From assembly GCF_946190275.1 (NCBI RefSeq), contig NZ_CAMHZQ010000002.1, positions 62,001-126,000 of the forward strand: a stretch of 64,000 bases of DNA, written 5' to 3'. This document shows positions 47,805-55,727 of the stretch, piece after piece. Made by a program: the position numbers and the translations under genes. Under the pieces are notes generated by a model that saw only the letters and a list, made by a program, of their open reading frames with translations, was not told the origin of the DNA and did not search any database. The stretch comes from Streptococcus mitis (GTDB lineage: Bacteria > Bacillota > Bacilli > Lactobacillales > Streptococcaceae). Every line of letters begins with the position of its first letter. Position 1 is the first letter of the stretch.

Positions 47805-48312
47805 CGTCTAACCCTTCTAAGATTTCCACATCGACCCGTTTATTTGGAATATCAACATTGAGAACCACTGGTGGGATATAAGGCAAGAGCAAATCACGCT
47901 TGCCTTTCCGCTTGACCACCCAGACATCGTTGGCACCTGGTTGTAGGATTTCCTTGATGGTTCCAATCAAGTTATCACCCTCATAGACTTCCAAACCGAT
48001 AATCTCGTGATAGTAGAATTCACCATCGTCTAGGTCATTCAAATCTTCCTCAGCAACCTTGAGACTGTATCCCTTGTACTTTTCAATAGCATTGATATGG
48101 TACATATCTTTGAATTTAATAATGTCAAAGTTCTTCTGTTTACGGTGGCTAGCGATGGTCACTGTTTGAACAAACTGATCTTTTTCATCAAACAAGGCCA
48201 GTTCAGCCCCTTTTTTAAAGCGTTCTTCTGCAAAATCCGTCACAGACAAGACTCGCATCTCCCCCTGCAACCCCTGCGTATTGACGATTTTCCCAACATT
48301 AAAGTAGTTCAT
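47794..48312 (-). CDS. rimM: Ribosome maturation factor RimM
   Basis: 172 residues. The N-terminal RimM barrel has [18 protein letters not shown] (6-23). The PRC-barrel half has [20 protein letters not shown] and the C-terminal [18 protein letters not shown]. It assists 30S head assembly by binding S19. The acidic C-terminus ([10 protein letters not shown]) overlaps the trmD start. It begins 30 bp after the accessory alpha/beta hydrolase gene, so it may now be transcribed through that gene. Confidence 0.96.
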   Translation of the reverse strand: MNYFNVGKIVNTQGLQGEMRVLSVTDFAEERFKKGAELALFDEKDQFVQTVTIASHRKQKNFDIIKFKDMYHINAIEKYKGYSLKVAEEDLNDLDDGEFYYHEIIGLEVYEGDNLIGTIKEILQPGANDVWVVKRKGKRDLLLPYIPPVVLNVDIPNKRVDVEILEGLDDED

Positions 48313-48342
48313 CTTGTCTCCTGTAGTCTCCTTCTTTCCATC

Positions 48343-49131
48343 TTATTCGGACAATTCTCGAATAATAGTCACAATTTTTTCGGATTCAGACCACTGTAAA
48401 TAATGGTGATTCCCTCCTAAAATGAGCTTAGTATTGGAAGTCCAATATTCTGATTCTCTGTACTCTTTTTCTCTATAAGGCTGACAAAAAATAAATACAG
48501 GGATATAAGATTCTATAGATACATTCTCAAAATCTTCCTCAGTAATCTCTCCAGATATCTGAAATCCTGTATCTTGATTTTCCAACTCTGAACCTTTTTC
48601 TTGCATTATTTCCCAGATTTCTTTATTAATCTCAGGGCTAAATGTTGCTTGAGTTAAGTTCTTAAAATAAAGTTCAGGACCAAATTCTTCAATCAGTCTC
48701 ATTTGCTCTTCCATTTCTGGATAAGGATTTTCTGAAAAATCAGCAAACATGACTTTTTTAGTTGTCGGTTCAAGCGCTACTAAAGCCTGACACTTAATTG
48801 GTTTGTTGAGCAATTCACAAGCTAAAATTCCACTCAAACTATGTACACAAAGTATATATTCAGAAATCCCTAATTCTTCAAGTACTTCATAAACCGCATC
48901 TGCAAGATTATCTAGATTTTTTCCAGTTTGGTCATGAATCGGACTCCTACCTGTGTTCGGAAAATCAATTGTCAAATAACCAATTGTAGGAGGAAGTTTT
49001 TCAAGTATAAGTGAAAAATTTTCATAACTTGGTAGCAAACCTGCGCCACTTAAACAAACTAGCATTTTCTTTTGTTTTTGATAAGTAACAGAGAGACTAC
49101 CAATTTCTGTAGATACTTCAAACCTCTTCAT
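48343..49131 (-). CDS. Alpha/beta hydrolase
   Basis: 262 residues from ATG 49131 (a GTG four codons earlier is possible). The nucleophile elbow is LCVHSLSGILA (Ser in HSLSG, near 102), the oxyanion region is CLSGAGLLPS, and the catalytic His is likely in GGNHHYLQW near the C-terminus. No signal peptide. Substrate unknown; the elbow has Ser in place of the first small Gly, a mild deviation. AT-rich compared with its neighbours and inserted between the khpA-rpsP and rimM-trmD units, so probably acquired. Confidence 0.8.
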   Translation of the reverse strand: MKRFEVSTEIGSLSVTYQKQKKMLVCLSGAGLLPSYENFSLILEKLPPTIGYLTIDFPNTGRSPIHDQTGKNLDNLADAVYEVLEELGISEYILCVHSLSGILACELLNKPIKCQALVALEPTTKKVMFADFSENPYPEMEEQMRLIEEFGPELYFKNLTQATFSPEINKEIWEIMQEKGSELENQDTGFQISGEITEEDFENVSIESYIPVFIFCQPYREKEYRESEYWTSNTKLILGGNHHYLQWSESEKIVTIIRELSE

Positions 49132-49238
49132 AAAGAAATCCACTCGTTCTATATAATGAATTATTAAAAATCCTTATCCTTTATTTTATCACGTTCCAAA
49201 GATTTTCTCAAGTTAGAGGAAAATACATAGAGGGCCCG

Positions 49239-49790
49239 CTATAGTCCAAAAAGTGCTAATATTTTTCTCTTTAATGTTAATTTATATTTGAAAGATGAGA
49301 TATTTACATTCCCGTTATACATATTGCTATAAAATGTATATTCCCCAATTTCACCCTGACTTGTTTTCCATTTCATTCTTAAACTAGGCATATTCTCTGG
49401 TAAATTTGTATGAATCAATAAGCATGTATAATTCTTTAAATTTTTAACTGTATGCAGTTTATTATTTACAATCAAACAATCGTTTCTTGAATCATAGTTT
49501 AAAGAATAAAATTCTACTATTTCAATATCAACTTCTTTGGGATAAAAAATCAAATGATTAAAAGGTTTGCTACTTATATTATGTGTAAATTCATGAATAT
49601 AGTGAAAATTTGTATGTAAAGATTCAAACTCGAATGGTTTAATTTCCTTGATTTCAATATTATTGATATAAACCTTATTTTGGAAAGTTATCTTTATAAT
49701 CACAGCAATAAATGTCGCAATTTGTAAAATTCGTAATAGCCAATCAATATACATTGACCAATCTATGTTAAAAACACAATCAATATTCAT
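49239..49790 (-). CDS. AT-rich hypothetical membrane-anchored protein
   Basis: 183 residues from ATG 49790. One hydrophobic helix near 17-33 (LLRILQIATFIAVIIKITF) follows a short N-terminus; the rest is a beta-rich, Asn/Lys/Ile-rich domain with no family I recognise. Base composition is clearly more AT-rich than mazG or rpsP. The start codon is 7 bp after the mazG stop, with a weak RBS. Its AT bias and lone position suggest lateral transfer; it may be a cell-surface or defence-related orphan, but nothing in the sequence proves this. Confidence 0.55.
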   Translation of the reverse strand: MNIDCVFNIDWSMYIDWLLRILQIATFIAVIIKITFQNKVYINNIEIKEIKPFEFESLHTNFHYIHEFTHNISSKPFNHLIFYPKEVDIEIVEFYSLNYDSRNDCLIVNNKLHTVKNLKNYTCLLIHTNLPENMPSLRMKWKTSQGEIGEYTFYSNMYNGNVNISSFKYKLTLKRKILALFGL

Positions 49791-49797
49791 TCTTTTT

Positions 49798-50124
49798 TCA
49801 GTTTTCTTTAAAAAAGCCTTCCAAATCTCGTTCATGCTGATATTTGATAGCCGCCTTTTTGTCTTTTTCAAAAATGGTCTTGGTTAGATCTATGTCGTTG
49901 ATGGCCGCAATTGCGACAGTGTAGTGAATGATATCAGCCAATTCTTTTGCTAGTTCCTCGTTCGAATCTTGAACTCCCTCTTTTCGACCAGAGCGTCCAT
50001 TTAAAACCTCAGCAACTTCTCCAACTTCTTCTACTAGCTTAATAAAAAGCCCTTCTTCTGTTCTAGATTGTCGGTAATGGTCAAGTAAATATTCCTCTAG
50101 TTGTCTAACTGTTAAATCTCTCAT
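49798..50124 (-). CDS. MazG-like nucleotide pyrophosphohydrolase
   Basis: 108 residues, all-alpha NTP-PPase. The metal-binding EVGEVAEVLN (near 33-42) and ELAKELADIIHYTV (near 58-71, ExxD pair) are the MazG signatures. It probably removes abnormal nucleoside triphosphates. The ATG at 50124 has RBS AAGGAG and lies inside the terminator tail of khpA. The C-terminal KYQHERDLEGF is basic/charged. Function by family; substrate unknown. Confidence 0.85.
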   Translation of the reverse strand: MRDLTVRQLEEYLLDHYRQSRTEEGLFIKLVEEVGEVAEVLNGRSGRKEGVQDSNEELAKELADIIHYTVAIAAINDIDLTKTIFEKDKKAAIKYQHERDLEGFFKEN

Positions 50125-50137
50125 TCTTTCTCCTTGC

Positions 50138-50165
50138 AAAAAAAAGCGAGACATTCGTCCCGCCC
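50138..50165 (-). terminator. Terminator of rpsP-khpA
   Basis: Minus strand GCGGGAC-gaat-GTCTCGC followed by TTTTTTTT, just after the khpA stop. The mazG RBS follows closely. Confidence 0.75.
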
Positions 50166-50168
50166 TTC

Positions 50169-50408
50169 TTATTTTTCGTCAATAACGATTCGTACTTTTT
50201 TGTCTTCAGTTGGGACAGAGTAGACAATCGTTCTTATCGCAGAAATAGTGCGACCCTTACGACCGATTACACGACCCACATCGCTTTGATCAAGATCCAA
50301 ATGATATTCCAAAAATTCTGGTGTATCTTCAATCTTGATAGTTAAGGCATCTGGTTGTGAAATCAAGGGTTTCACAATCGCAATAATGAGATTTTCAATC
50401 GTATCCAT
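50169..50408 (-). CDS. khpA: KH-domain RNA-binding protein KhpA
   Basis: 79 residues, a single KH domain with the GxxG loop GRKGRTI (near 50-56) in [16 protein letters not shown]. With KhpB it binds RNA and affects division and cell elongation in pneumococcus. It follows rpsP by 19 bp, the conserved arrangement. Acidic-basic balance and length are ordinary. Confidence 0.93.
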   Translation of the reverse strand: MDTIENLIIAIVKPLISQPDALTIKIEDTPEFLEYHLDLDQSDVGRVIGRKGRTISAIRTIVYSVPTEDKKVRIVIDEK

Positions 50409-50427
50409 CTGTCAACCTACTTTAAAT

Positions 50428-50700
50428 TTATTTTGAGAATTTAGAATCGTGGAATTTCTTCAATACACCTTCTTTTGAAAGGATGTTGCGAACTGTATCT
50501 GAAGGTTGAGCTCCATCAGCCAACCATGCAAGAACGCGGTCTTCTTTCAAAGTTACTTGGTTTTCAGCAACAAGTGGGTTGTAAGTTCCAACTGTTTCGA
50601 TGAAACGTCCGTCACGTGGTGAACGTGAATCTGCTACGTTGATACGGTAGAAAGGTTTTTTCTTAGAACCCATACGAGTCAAACGGATTTTAACTGCCAT
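50428..50700 (-). CDS. rpsP: 30S ribosomal protein S16
   Basis: 90 residues; [26 protein letters not shown] (split: [17 protein letters not shown]) and [14 protein letters not shown] are diagnostic. It binds 16S rRNA early in 30S assembly. A strong promoter (TTGACA-16-TATAAT at 50765-50792, minus strand) and a leader hairpin (AAATAGC-TCA-GCTATTT near 50737-50753) precede it. The hairpin could be a simple stabiliser or an autoregulatory site. Confidence 0.97.
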   Translation of the reverse strand: MAVKIRLTRMGSKKKPFYRINVADSRSPRDGRFIETVGTYNPLVAENQVTLKEDRVLAWLADGAQPSDTVRNILSKEGVLKKFHDSKFSK

Positions 50701-50764
50701 TTTTAAAGTCTCTTTTCTTATTTTTTATTTGAGTGAAATAGCTGAGCTATTTAGCACATGTTCT

Positions 50765-50792
50765 ATTATAGCAGATTTCTAACAGGTGTCAA
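50765..50792 (-). promoter_or_regulatory. rpsP promoter
   Basis: Minus strand TTGACA (50792-50787), 16-bp spacer, extended TGC-TATAAT (50770-50765). Consensus-like strength fits ribosomal protein expression. Confidence 0.8.
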
Positions 50793-50797
50793 GAAAA

Positions 50798-50838
50798 AAA
50801 CTTGACAGATTATAAAATTCTTAAACCATTTAGAAATT
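50798..50838. repeat. ~35-bp repeat, copy 1 (partner near 52619-52656)
   Basis: AAAACTTGACAG-attataaaattcttaaa here versus AAAACTTGACAG-aatataaaatttttaaa at 52619, same orientation. The copies flank the decayed region and the membrane protein/XRE cassette. Confidence 0.55.
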
Positions 50839-50890
50839 TGTTAGAAGTAGGAAATAAATGTTTAAAAGAAGCTATCCGTGAATACTATTT

Positions 50891-50998
50891 TATACTCAAT
50901 GAAAATCAAAGAGCAAACTAGGAAGCTAGCCGCAGGCTGTACTTGAGTACGGCAAGGCAAAGCTAACGTAGTTTGAATTTGATTTTCGAAGAGTATTA
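50891..50998 (-). repeat. BOX element (boxA-boxC, no boxB)
   Basis: TATACTCAATGAAAATC at the left end and TTTTCGAAGAGTATTA at the right, with the boxA core AAGGCAAAGCTAACG. A gene remnant begins directly at its right end. Confidence 0.9.
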
Positions 50999-51127
50999 GA
51001 AACATTTTATAAAGACCATCAAGTCAAACCCTTTATCTCTCCTGAACGTGATGTGAATGCTTGGCTCCTAAATCCCAAGCCTGTTCCCAAGCGAAATATC
51101 AAGGATTTTAAGAACGATATCTACTAA
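50999..51127 (+). pseudogene. Gene remnant abutting a BOX repeat
   Basis: An open frame ETFYKDHQVKPFISPERD...KPVPKRNIKDF then NDIY and TAA, without a start codon or RBS. It looks like the C-terminus of a real protein cut by the BOX insertion. I do not recognise the family. Confidence 0.4.
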
Positions 51128-51376
51128 TTAACTTATAAAATATGAATTAATAGATTCTAAATAGGGGAATAATTTAGTTCTGTAAAAATTAACTTCTACA
51201 CCTATAACGCTTATTCTGACAGACTTTATAACAGTCTAAGAAAAAAGTAGAGATTCATACAGTATCTAGATTTTCCAGAAATTCTTTAGTTGTTTGACTA
51301 GCGAGGGCTTTAATTAAAAAATTTTTTCAAATAATTGCCACCTTGGCACATAAATTCTTGCTTTCCAAATTTAAAT
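51128..51376. other. AT-rich decayed intergenic DNA
   Basis: No complete gene. A minus-strand frame ending at 51255 reads IKALASQTTKEFLENLDTV before TGA and could be another C-terminal remnant, but support is weak. Confidence 0.35.
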
Positions 51377-51423
51377 GTGATATATTTATAACATAAAATT
51401 TAAGTGTTATATATTTATAACAC
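51377..51423 (+). promoter_or_regulatory. Paired dyads upstream of the membrane protein/XRE cassette
   Basis: 51404-51423 is GTGTTATA-TATT-TATAACAC, a perfect 8-bp dyad. A second, imperfect copy GTGATATA-TT-TATAACAT lies at 51377-51394. They overlap the likely promoter and RBS region, so they are candidate operators for the XRE regulator encoded downstream. Confidence 0.65.
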
Positions 51424-51439
51424 AAAAAAGGAGTCTATC

Positions 51440-52036
51440 ATGAAAAAAAGTCAAAAAATGCGTGGCCTCATTGCAGTGATTGCCGTAGCTCTCTTTATTG
51501 ATTTTATTGTTTTATTTGGTTCTAATCTTAGTTGGGAACCCAAGTTAGTTATTACTGGTATTTCAGTGTTAGGTCAAATTGTAGCTATTTGGGGCTGGCT
51601 ACATAGGAAACCACGGCCTCATAAGAGTCAGAAAGGTAAGGGAAAGATTATTTTTGACTTGTCTGCTAAGCTTTACGCGATACTTGTGTTTGCAGCAAGC
51701 ATTTTTTATACAGTAGGAATTTGGGTTGCGAACCCAAGCGAAAGTTCTGGTATTAAAGAATGGATTTTAGGAATTGGCCTCGTTATTGAAGTGATTGTAT
51801 TTGTTTTTTTCTCCTTGAAAAATGTCAAGGAAACTCCGGACGAACGCTTTTATGCTAATTTAGCCAAGGCAGCTAGCTTGATGTTTGTTTTTATACTAGG
51901 CGCACTGATGATCCTAGCAGTTATCATTGGGTATATGGGGTCTCTCACTCTTTACATGGGACAGATATTTATTAGCATAGCTGCCTTGATTTTCATCTTT
52001 GCGGTTGTCTATTTTATCTTGGAACGTAGAGGATAA
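51440..52036 (+). CDS. Small multispanning membrane protein (DUF2178/DUF3796-like)
   Basis: 198 residues with about six membrane helices separated by short loops; a basic patch HRKPRPHKSQKGKGK lies near 56-70. Such proteins are typically encoded with a small XRE regulator, as here (2 bp downstream). Function unknown; analogous pairs respond to membrane or cell-wall signals. The ATG at 51440 has RBS AAGGAG 8 nt upstream. Paired dyads upstream suggest repression by the partner regulator. Confidence 0.65.
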   Translation: MKKSQKMRGLIAVIAVALFIDFIVLFGSNLSWEPKLVITGISVLGQIVAIWGWLHRKPRPHKSQKGKGKIIFDLSAKLYAILVFAASIFYTVGIWVANPSESSGIKEWILGIGLVIEVIVFVFFSLKNVKETPDERFYANLAKAASLMFVFILGALMILAVIIGYMGSLTLYMGQIFISIAALIFIFAVVYFILERRG

Positions 52037-52038
52037 GC

Positions 52039-52263
52039 ATGGCCAAAGAAAGCAAGATTATTACTAATCTCAAATCTGTTCGTGAGTCCACAGGCATGAC
52101 CCAGCAGGAGTTAGCCGACCTCATCGGCATGCGACGCGAGACAATTCTACACTTGGAAAATAACCGTTACAACCCTTCTCTGGAAATGGCTCTTAAAATT
52201 GCTCAAGTTTTTAATCTGAAAGTAGAAGACCTCTTTGAACTCAGACAGAAAGAGGAAGCATAA
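52039..52263 (+). CDS. XRE-family transcriptional regulator
   Basis: 74 residues, a single Cro/CI helix-turn-helix: KSVRESTGMTQQELADLIGM and RRETILHLENNRYNPSLEMALKIA (split) are classic. It ends shortly after the fifth helix (NLKVEDLFELR), as in the YgzD/YdbL-like minimal regulators. It follows the membrane protein gene by 2 bp and probably binds the dyads at 51377-51423 to control both. Confidence 0.88.
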   Translation: MAKESKIITNLKSVRESTGMTQQELADLIGMRRETILHLENNRYNPSLEMALKIAQVFNLKVEDLFELRQKEEA

Positions 52264-52395
52264 TTCTTTTCGAGACCTAGTATTAAGTTCATTGATTAAT
52301 TAGGAAGTAAAGCCAAAAGAAAAAATCCTTTGAAAATGTGCTCTTTTAAAATATAGTAATTCTTTCGAATTAACGTTTACTAATTGTGATTCTTT

Positions 52396-52521
52396 ACGAA
52401 CTTTCTTAAGATCTGGTTTCCTAAATACTTCGAGTACACTTATGGTATTGATACCCCTAAGCATCTAAAAACTCTGGTGGAAAAGGTTATGCTTGCATTG
52501 AAACGGCTTTTGATTCACTGA
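52396..52521 (+). pseudogene. Gene remnant
   Basis: Frame with KIWFPKYFEYTYGIDTP, then KHLKTLVEKVMLALKR and a stop at 52519-52521, no start codon. Composition looks protein-coding but the family is not recognised. Possibly another part of the same lost gene as at 50999. Confidence 0.4.
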
Positions 52522-52618
52522 CCATCTGAATGCTACTATGAAAAAGAATATTCTGAAAAGCAAGGGAATTACAGGACTGTCTAAGATGAAGGCTACAAAT
52601 TTGGACCAAGCTCTTCAT

Positions 52619-52656
52619 AAAAACTTGACAGAATATAAAATTTTTAAAACTTAAGA
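52619..52656. repeat. ~35-bp repeat, copy 2
   Basis: Partner of 50798-50838. The remaining DNA in 52264-52737 shows only the remnant above, this repeat and the slrA promoter. Confidence 0.5.
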
Positions 52657-52679
52657 AATCCCTACAAAATCATTAACAT

Positions 52680-52708
52680 TTGAATTCCCCTTCCTTTTAA
52701 GGTACAAT
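52680..52708 (+). promoter_or_regulatory. slrA promoter
   Basis: -35 TTGAAT (52680-52685), 17 bp, -10 TACAAT (52703-52708), then RBS GAGAGGA before the ATG. Confidence 0.7.
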
Positions 52709-52737
52709 GGTAGAAATAAATTTTTGAGAGGAACAGA

Positions 52738-53562
52738 ATGAAAAAACTAGCAACCCTTCTTTTACTATCCACTGTAGCCCTAGCTGGATGTAGCAACATC
52801 CAACGTAGTTTGCGTGGCGATGACTATGTAGATTCTAGCTTGGCTGCTGAAGAAAGTTCCAAAGCAGCTGCCCAATCTGCCAAGGAGTTAAATGATGCTT
52901 TGACAAACGAAAATGCCAATTTCCCACAACTATCTAAAGAAGTTGCTGAAGACGAGGCTGAAGTCATTCTCCACACAAATCAGGGAGATATCCGTATTAA
53001 ACTCTTCCCTAAACTCGCTCCTCTAGCGGTTGAAAACTTCCTCACTCATGCCAAAGAAGGATACTATAACGGCATTACCTTCCACCGTATCATCGATGGC
53101 TTCATGGTTCAAACTGGAGATCCAAAAGGGGACGGTACAGGTGGTCAGTCCATCTGGCATGACAAGGATAAGACTAAAGACAAGGGAACTGGTTTCAAGA
53201 ACGAGATTACTCCTTATCTCTATAACATCCGTGGTGCTCTTTCTATGGCTAATACTGGTCAACCAAACACCAATGGTAGCCAGTTCTTCATCAACCAAAA
53301 CTCTACAGATACCTCTGCTAAACTCCCTACAAGCAAGTATCCAAAGAAAATCATCGAAGCCTATAAAGAAGGGGGAAATCCTAGTCTAGATGGCAAACAC
53401 CCAGTCTTTGGTCAAGTGATTGACGGTATGGATGTAGTAGATAAAATTGCTAAAGCAGAAAAAGATGAAAAAGACAAGCCAACGACTGCTATTACTATCG
53501 ATAGCATCGAAGTGGTGAAAGACTACGATTTTATACTCAATGAAAATCAAAGAGCAAACTAG
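52738..53562 (+). CDS. slrA: Cyclophilin-type peptidyl-prolyl isomerase lipoprotein
   Basis: 274 residues. Lipobox LALAGC with lipidated C18 shows export and membrane anchoring. The cyclophilin domain (about 75-262) has [22 protein letters not shown] (split: [15 protein letters not shown]) and NTNGSQFFI. It folds exported proteins and matches pneumococcal SlrA. The last residues, [11 protein letters not shown], are encoded by the left end of a BOX repeat (53532 onward), which replaced the original stop and extended the C-terminus. The catalytic domain is intact. Confidence 0.93.
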   Translation: MKKLATLLLLSTVALAGCSNIQRSLRGDDYVDSSLAAEESSKAAAQSAKELNDALTNENANFPQLSKEVAEDEAEVILHTNQGDIRIKLFPKLAPLAVENFLTHAKEGYYNGITFHRIIDGFMVQTGDPKGDGTGGQSIWHDKDKTKDKGTGFKNEITPYLYNIRGALSMANTGQPNTNGSQFFINQNSTDTSAKLPTSKYPKKIIEAYKEGGNPSLDGKHPVFGQVIDGMDVVDKIAKAEKDEKDKPTTAITIDSIEVVKDYDFILNENQRAN

Positions 53563-53639
53563 GAAACTAGCCGCAGGCTGTACTTGAGTACGGCAAGGCG
53601 ACGTTGACGAGGTTTGAATTTGATTTTCGAAGAGTATTA
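53532..53639 (-). repeat. BOX element (boxA-boxC) overlapping the slrA 3' end
   Basis: Starts TATACTCAATGAAAATC inside the slrA reading frame, includes boxA core AAGGCGACGTTGACG, and ends TTTTCGAAGAGTATTA. It provides the slrA stop codon (TAG at 53560-53562). Confidence 0.9.
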
Positions 53640-53655
53640 AATATTAAAAACCAAA

Positions 53656-53686
53656 AAATACAGTACCCACATTCGGTACTGTATTT
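53656..53686. terminator. Bidirectional terminator between slrA and the ABC-F gene
   Basis: AAATACAGTACC (53656-53667) pairs perfectly with GGTACTGTATTT (53675-53686), with flanking A and T runs. Confidence 0.8.
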
Positions 53687-53701
53687 CTTTTATACTGATT
53701 T

Positions 53702-55243
53702 TTAAGTTAGATTGTTAAAGTCCCAGATTTGGTCCATCCAACCTTCATAGAAGTCTGGTTCGTGGCAGACCATAAGAATCGATCCCTTGTATTCTTTGAG
53801 AGCGCGTTTGAGTTCGTCCTTAGCATCCACATCCAAGTGGTTGGTCGGCTCGTCCAGCACTAAAACATTATTTTCACGATTCATCAAGAGACAGAAACGA
53901 ACCTTGGCTTGTTCCCCACCTGACAAGACCTGAATTTGGCTTTCGATATGCTTGGTTGTCAGACCACAGCGGGCAAGGGCTGCACGAACTTCCGCTTGGT
54001 TGAGAGCTGGAAAGGCATTCCAGACAGCCTCTAGTGGTGTTTGACGATTACCACCTTCTACTTCCTGCTCAAAATAACCAAGTTCTAGGTAGTCACCGCG
54101 TTCCACTTCCCCAGCAATAGGTGGAATAATGCCTAGGAGAGACTTCAAGAGAGTTGTTTTCCCGATACCATTTGCCCCAATAATAGCAACCTTTTGATTG
54201 CGTTCGAAGGTTAGATTTAAAGGCTTGGTAAGTGGACGGTCATAACCAATCTGCAAATCCTTGGCTTGGAAGATAAAGCGCCCAGGTGTACGAGCCGATT
54301 TGAAATCAAAGGATGGTTTTGGTTTCTCACTTTGCAGTTCGATAATATCCATCTTATCCAATTTCTTCTGACGAGACATGGCCATATTTCGTGTTGCAAC
54401 ACGCGCTTTGTTTCGAGCAACAAAATCCTTGAGGTCGGCAATCTCTTTCTGCTGACGTTCGTAGGCCGCCTCCAGCTGGGATTTCTTCATAGCATAGACT
54501 TCTTGGAACTGGTAGTAGTCACCAGAGTAACGCGTCAACTGTTGATTTTCCACATGATAGACGATATTGATCACGTCATTTAGGAATGGGATATCGTGTG
54601 AAATGAGGACAAAGGCATTTTCATAATTTTGGAGATAGCGCTTGAGCCAGTCAATATGTTCAGCATCCAAGTAGTTGGTCGGCTCATCCAGGAGCAAGAT
54701 ATCTGGCTTCTCAAGGAGAAGCTTGGCTAAAAGCACCTTAGTTCTTTGCCCACCTGACAAAGAGGTTACATCCGTATCCATGCCAAAGTCCATAACACCA
54801 AGAGCACGCGCCACTTCATCAATCTTGGCATCCAAGGTATAGAAATCACGACTCTCCAAACGGTCTTGGAGTTCTCCAACTTCTTCCATAAGTGCATCAA
54901 CATCCGCTCCGTCTTCAGCCATTTCCATATAAAGGTCATTGATACGGGCTTCAGCTTTGAATAGCTCATCAAAGGCTGTACGAAGCACATCACGAACAGA
55001 TTGACCTTCAGCAAGGACAGAGTGCTGATCCAAGTAACCCGCCGTCACATATTTGGACCACTCAACCTTTCCTTCGTCTGGCAACATCTTACCAGTCACA
55101 ATGCTCATAAAGGTTGATTTCCCTTCACCATTGGCACCGACCAGACCGATATGTTCTCCCTTGAGGAGACGAAAGGACACATCTTCAAAAATTGCACGGT
55201 CACCAAAACCGTGACTCAAATTTTTAACTTCTAAAATACTCAT
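53702..55243 (-). CDS. ABC-F family ATPase (YkpA/YbiT-like)
   Basis: 513 residues, two ABC domains and no membrane segment. Walker A motifs are GANGEGKST (near 36) and GANGIGKTT (near 350), signatures LSGGQRTKV and LSGGEQAKV, Walker B LLLDEPTNYLDAEHIDWL and VLDEPTNHLD. The linker between domains (about 245-305) is the P-site tRNA interaction motif of ABC-F translation factors. It is probably a ribosome-associated housekeeping factor rather than a resistance protein; the exact subfamily is not certain. It follows the VanZ gene by 1 bp. Confidence 0.92.
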   Translation of the reverse strand: MSILEVKNLSHGFGDRAIFEDVSFRLLKGEHIGLVGANGEGKSTFMSIVTGKMLPDEGKVEWSKYVTAGYLDQHSVLAEGQSVRDVLRTAFDELFKAEARINDLYMEMAEDGADVDALMEEVGELQDRLESRDFYTLDAKIDEVARALGVMDFGMDTDVTSLSGGQRTKVLLAKLLLEKPDILLLDEPTNYLDAEHIDWLKRYLQNYENAFVLISHDIPFLNDVINIVYHVENQQLTRYSGDYYQFQEVYAMKKSQLEAAYERQQKEIADLKDFVARNKARVATRNMAMSRQKKLDKMDIIELQSEKPKPSFDFKSARTPGRFIFQAKDLQIGYDRPLTKPLNLTFERNQKVAIIGANGIGKTTLLKSLLGIIPPIAGEVERGDYLELGYFEQEVEGGNRQTPLEAVWNAFPALNQAEVRAALARCGLTTKHIESQIQVLSGGEQAKVRFCLLMNRENNVLVLDEPTNHLDVDAKDELKRALKEYKGSILMVCHEPDFYEGWMDQIWDFNNLT

Positions 55244-55244
55244 T

Positions 55245-55727
55245 TTAATTCCTTATCTTGTTTTTATGTAATCGTTTATAGAGGAACCAAGCCAGATAGC
55301 CACCCAAGGCATTGGTCCACAAATCATCAATCTCAAAGACACGATTAAAATCAAAGAAATAATCTAAAACTAACTGCGTACATTCAATTCCAAGACTCAC
55401 TAGAAAGCTAATAAGAAGAACCTTTTTTGTTTTCCTCAAGTTTGGAAAGAGATAAAGGAGTTGGAAAATCAGAGGAAAAAGCAAGAAGACATTGAGAATG
55501 TTTTGTAAAAAAATCCAATATAATTGTCCCATATCACTCACTTCACCCAGTTTCCAGAAAGAATTGAAAGGAGTCAAAAGAAAAACCAGGCGTCCAAGAT
55601 GCTGAATACCTGGAGTTTCCACCCCCACGGGAGATTGTTCTTGAGGAGTAAAGCAAAAATAGACAATGCAAATGCTATAGAAAATGACTCCCCAGACCAA
55701 AACATGATTATAACTCTTCTTCATCAT
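55245..55727 (-). CDS. VanZ-like family membrane protein
   Basis: 160 residues with four membrane helices. FTPQEQSPVGVETPGIQHLGR, then NVLLFPLIFQLLYL and GIECTQLVLDYFFDFNRVFEIDDLWTNALGGYLAW (split: DFNRVFEIDDLWTNALGG) match VanZ. The acidic FEIDD core is the most conserved part. VanZ confers low-level teicoplanin resistance in enterococci, but chromosomal homologues have unknown roles. ATG overlaps the rlmN stop (TAATG). Confidence 0.85.
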   Translation of the reverse strand: MMKKSYNHVLVWGVIFYSICIVYFCFTPQEQSPVGVETPGIQHLGRLVFLLTPFNSFWKLGEVSDMGQLYWIFLQNILNVFLLFPLIFQLLYLFPNLRKTKKVLLISFLVSLGIECTQLVLDYFFDFNRVFEIDDLWTNALGGYLAWFLYKRLHKNKIRN

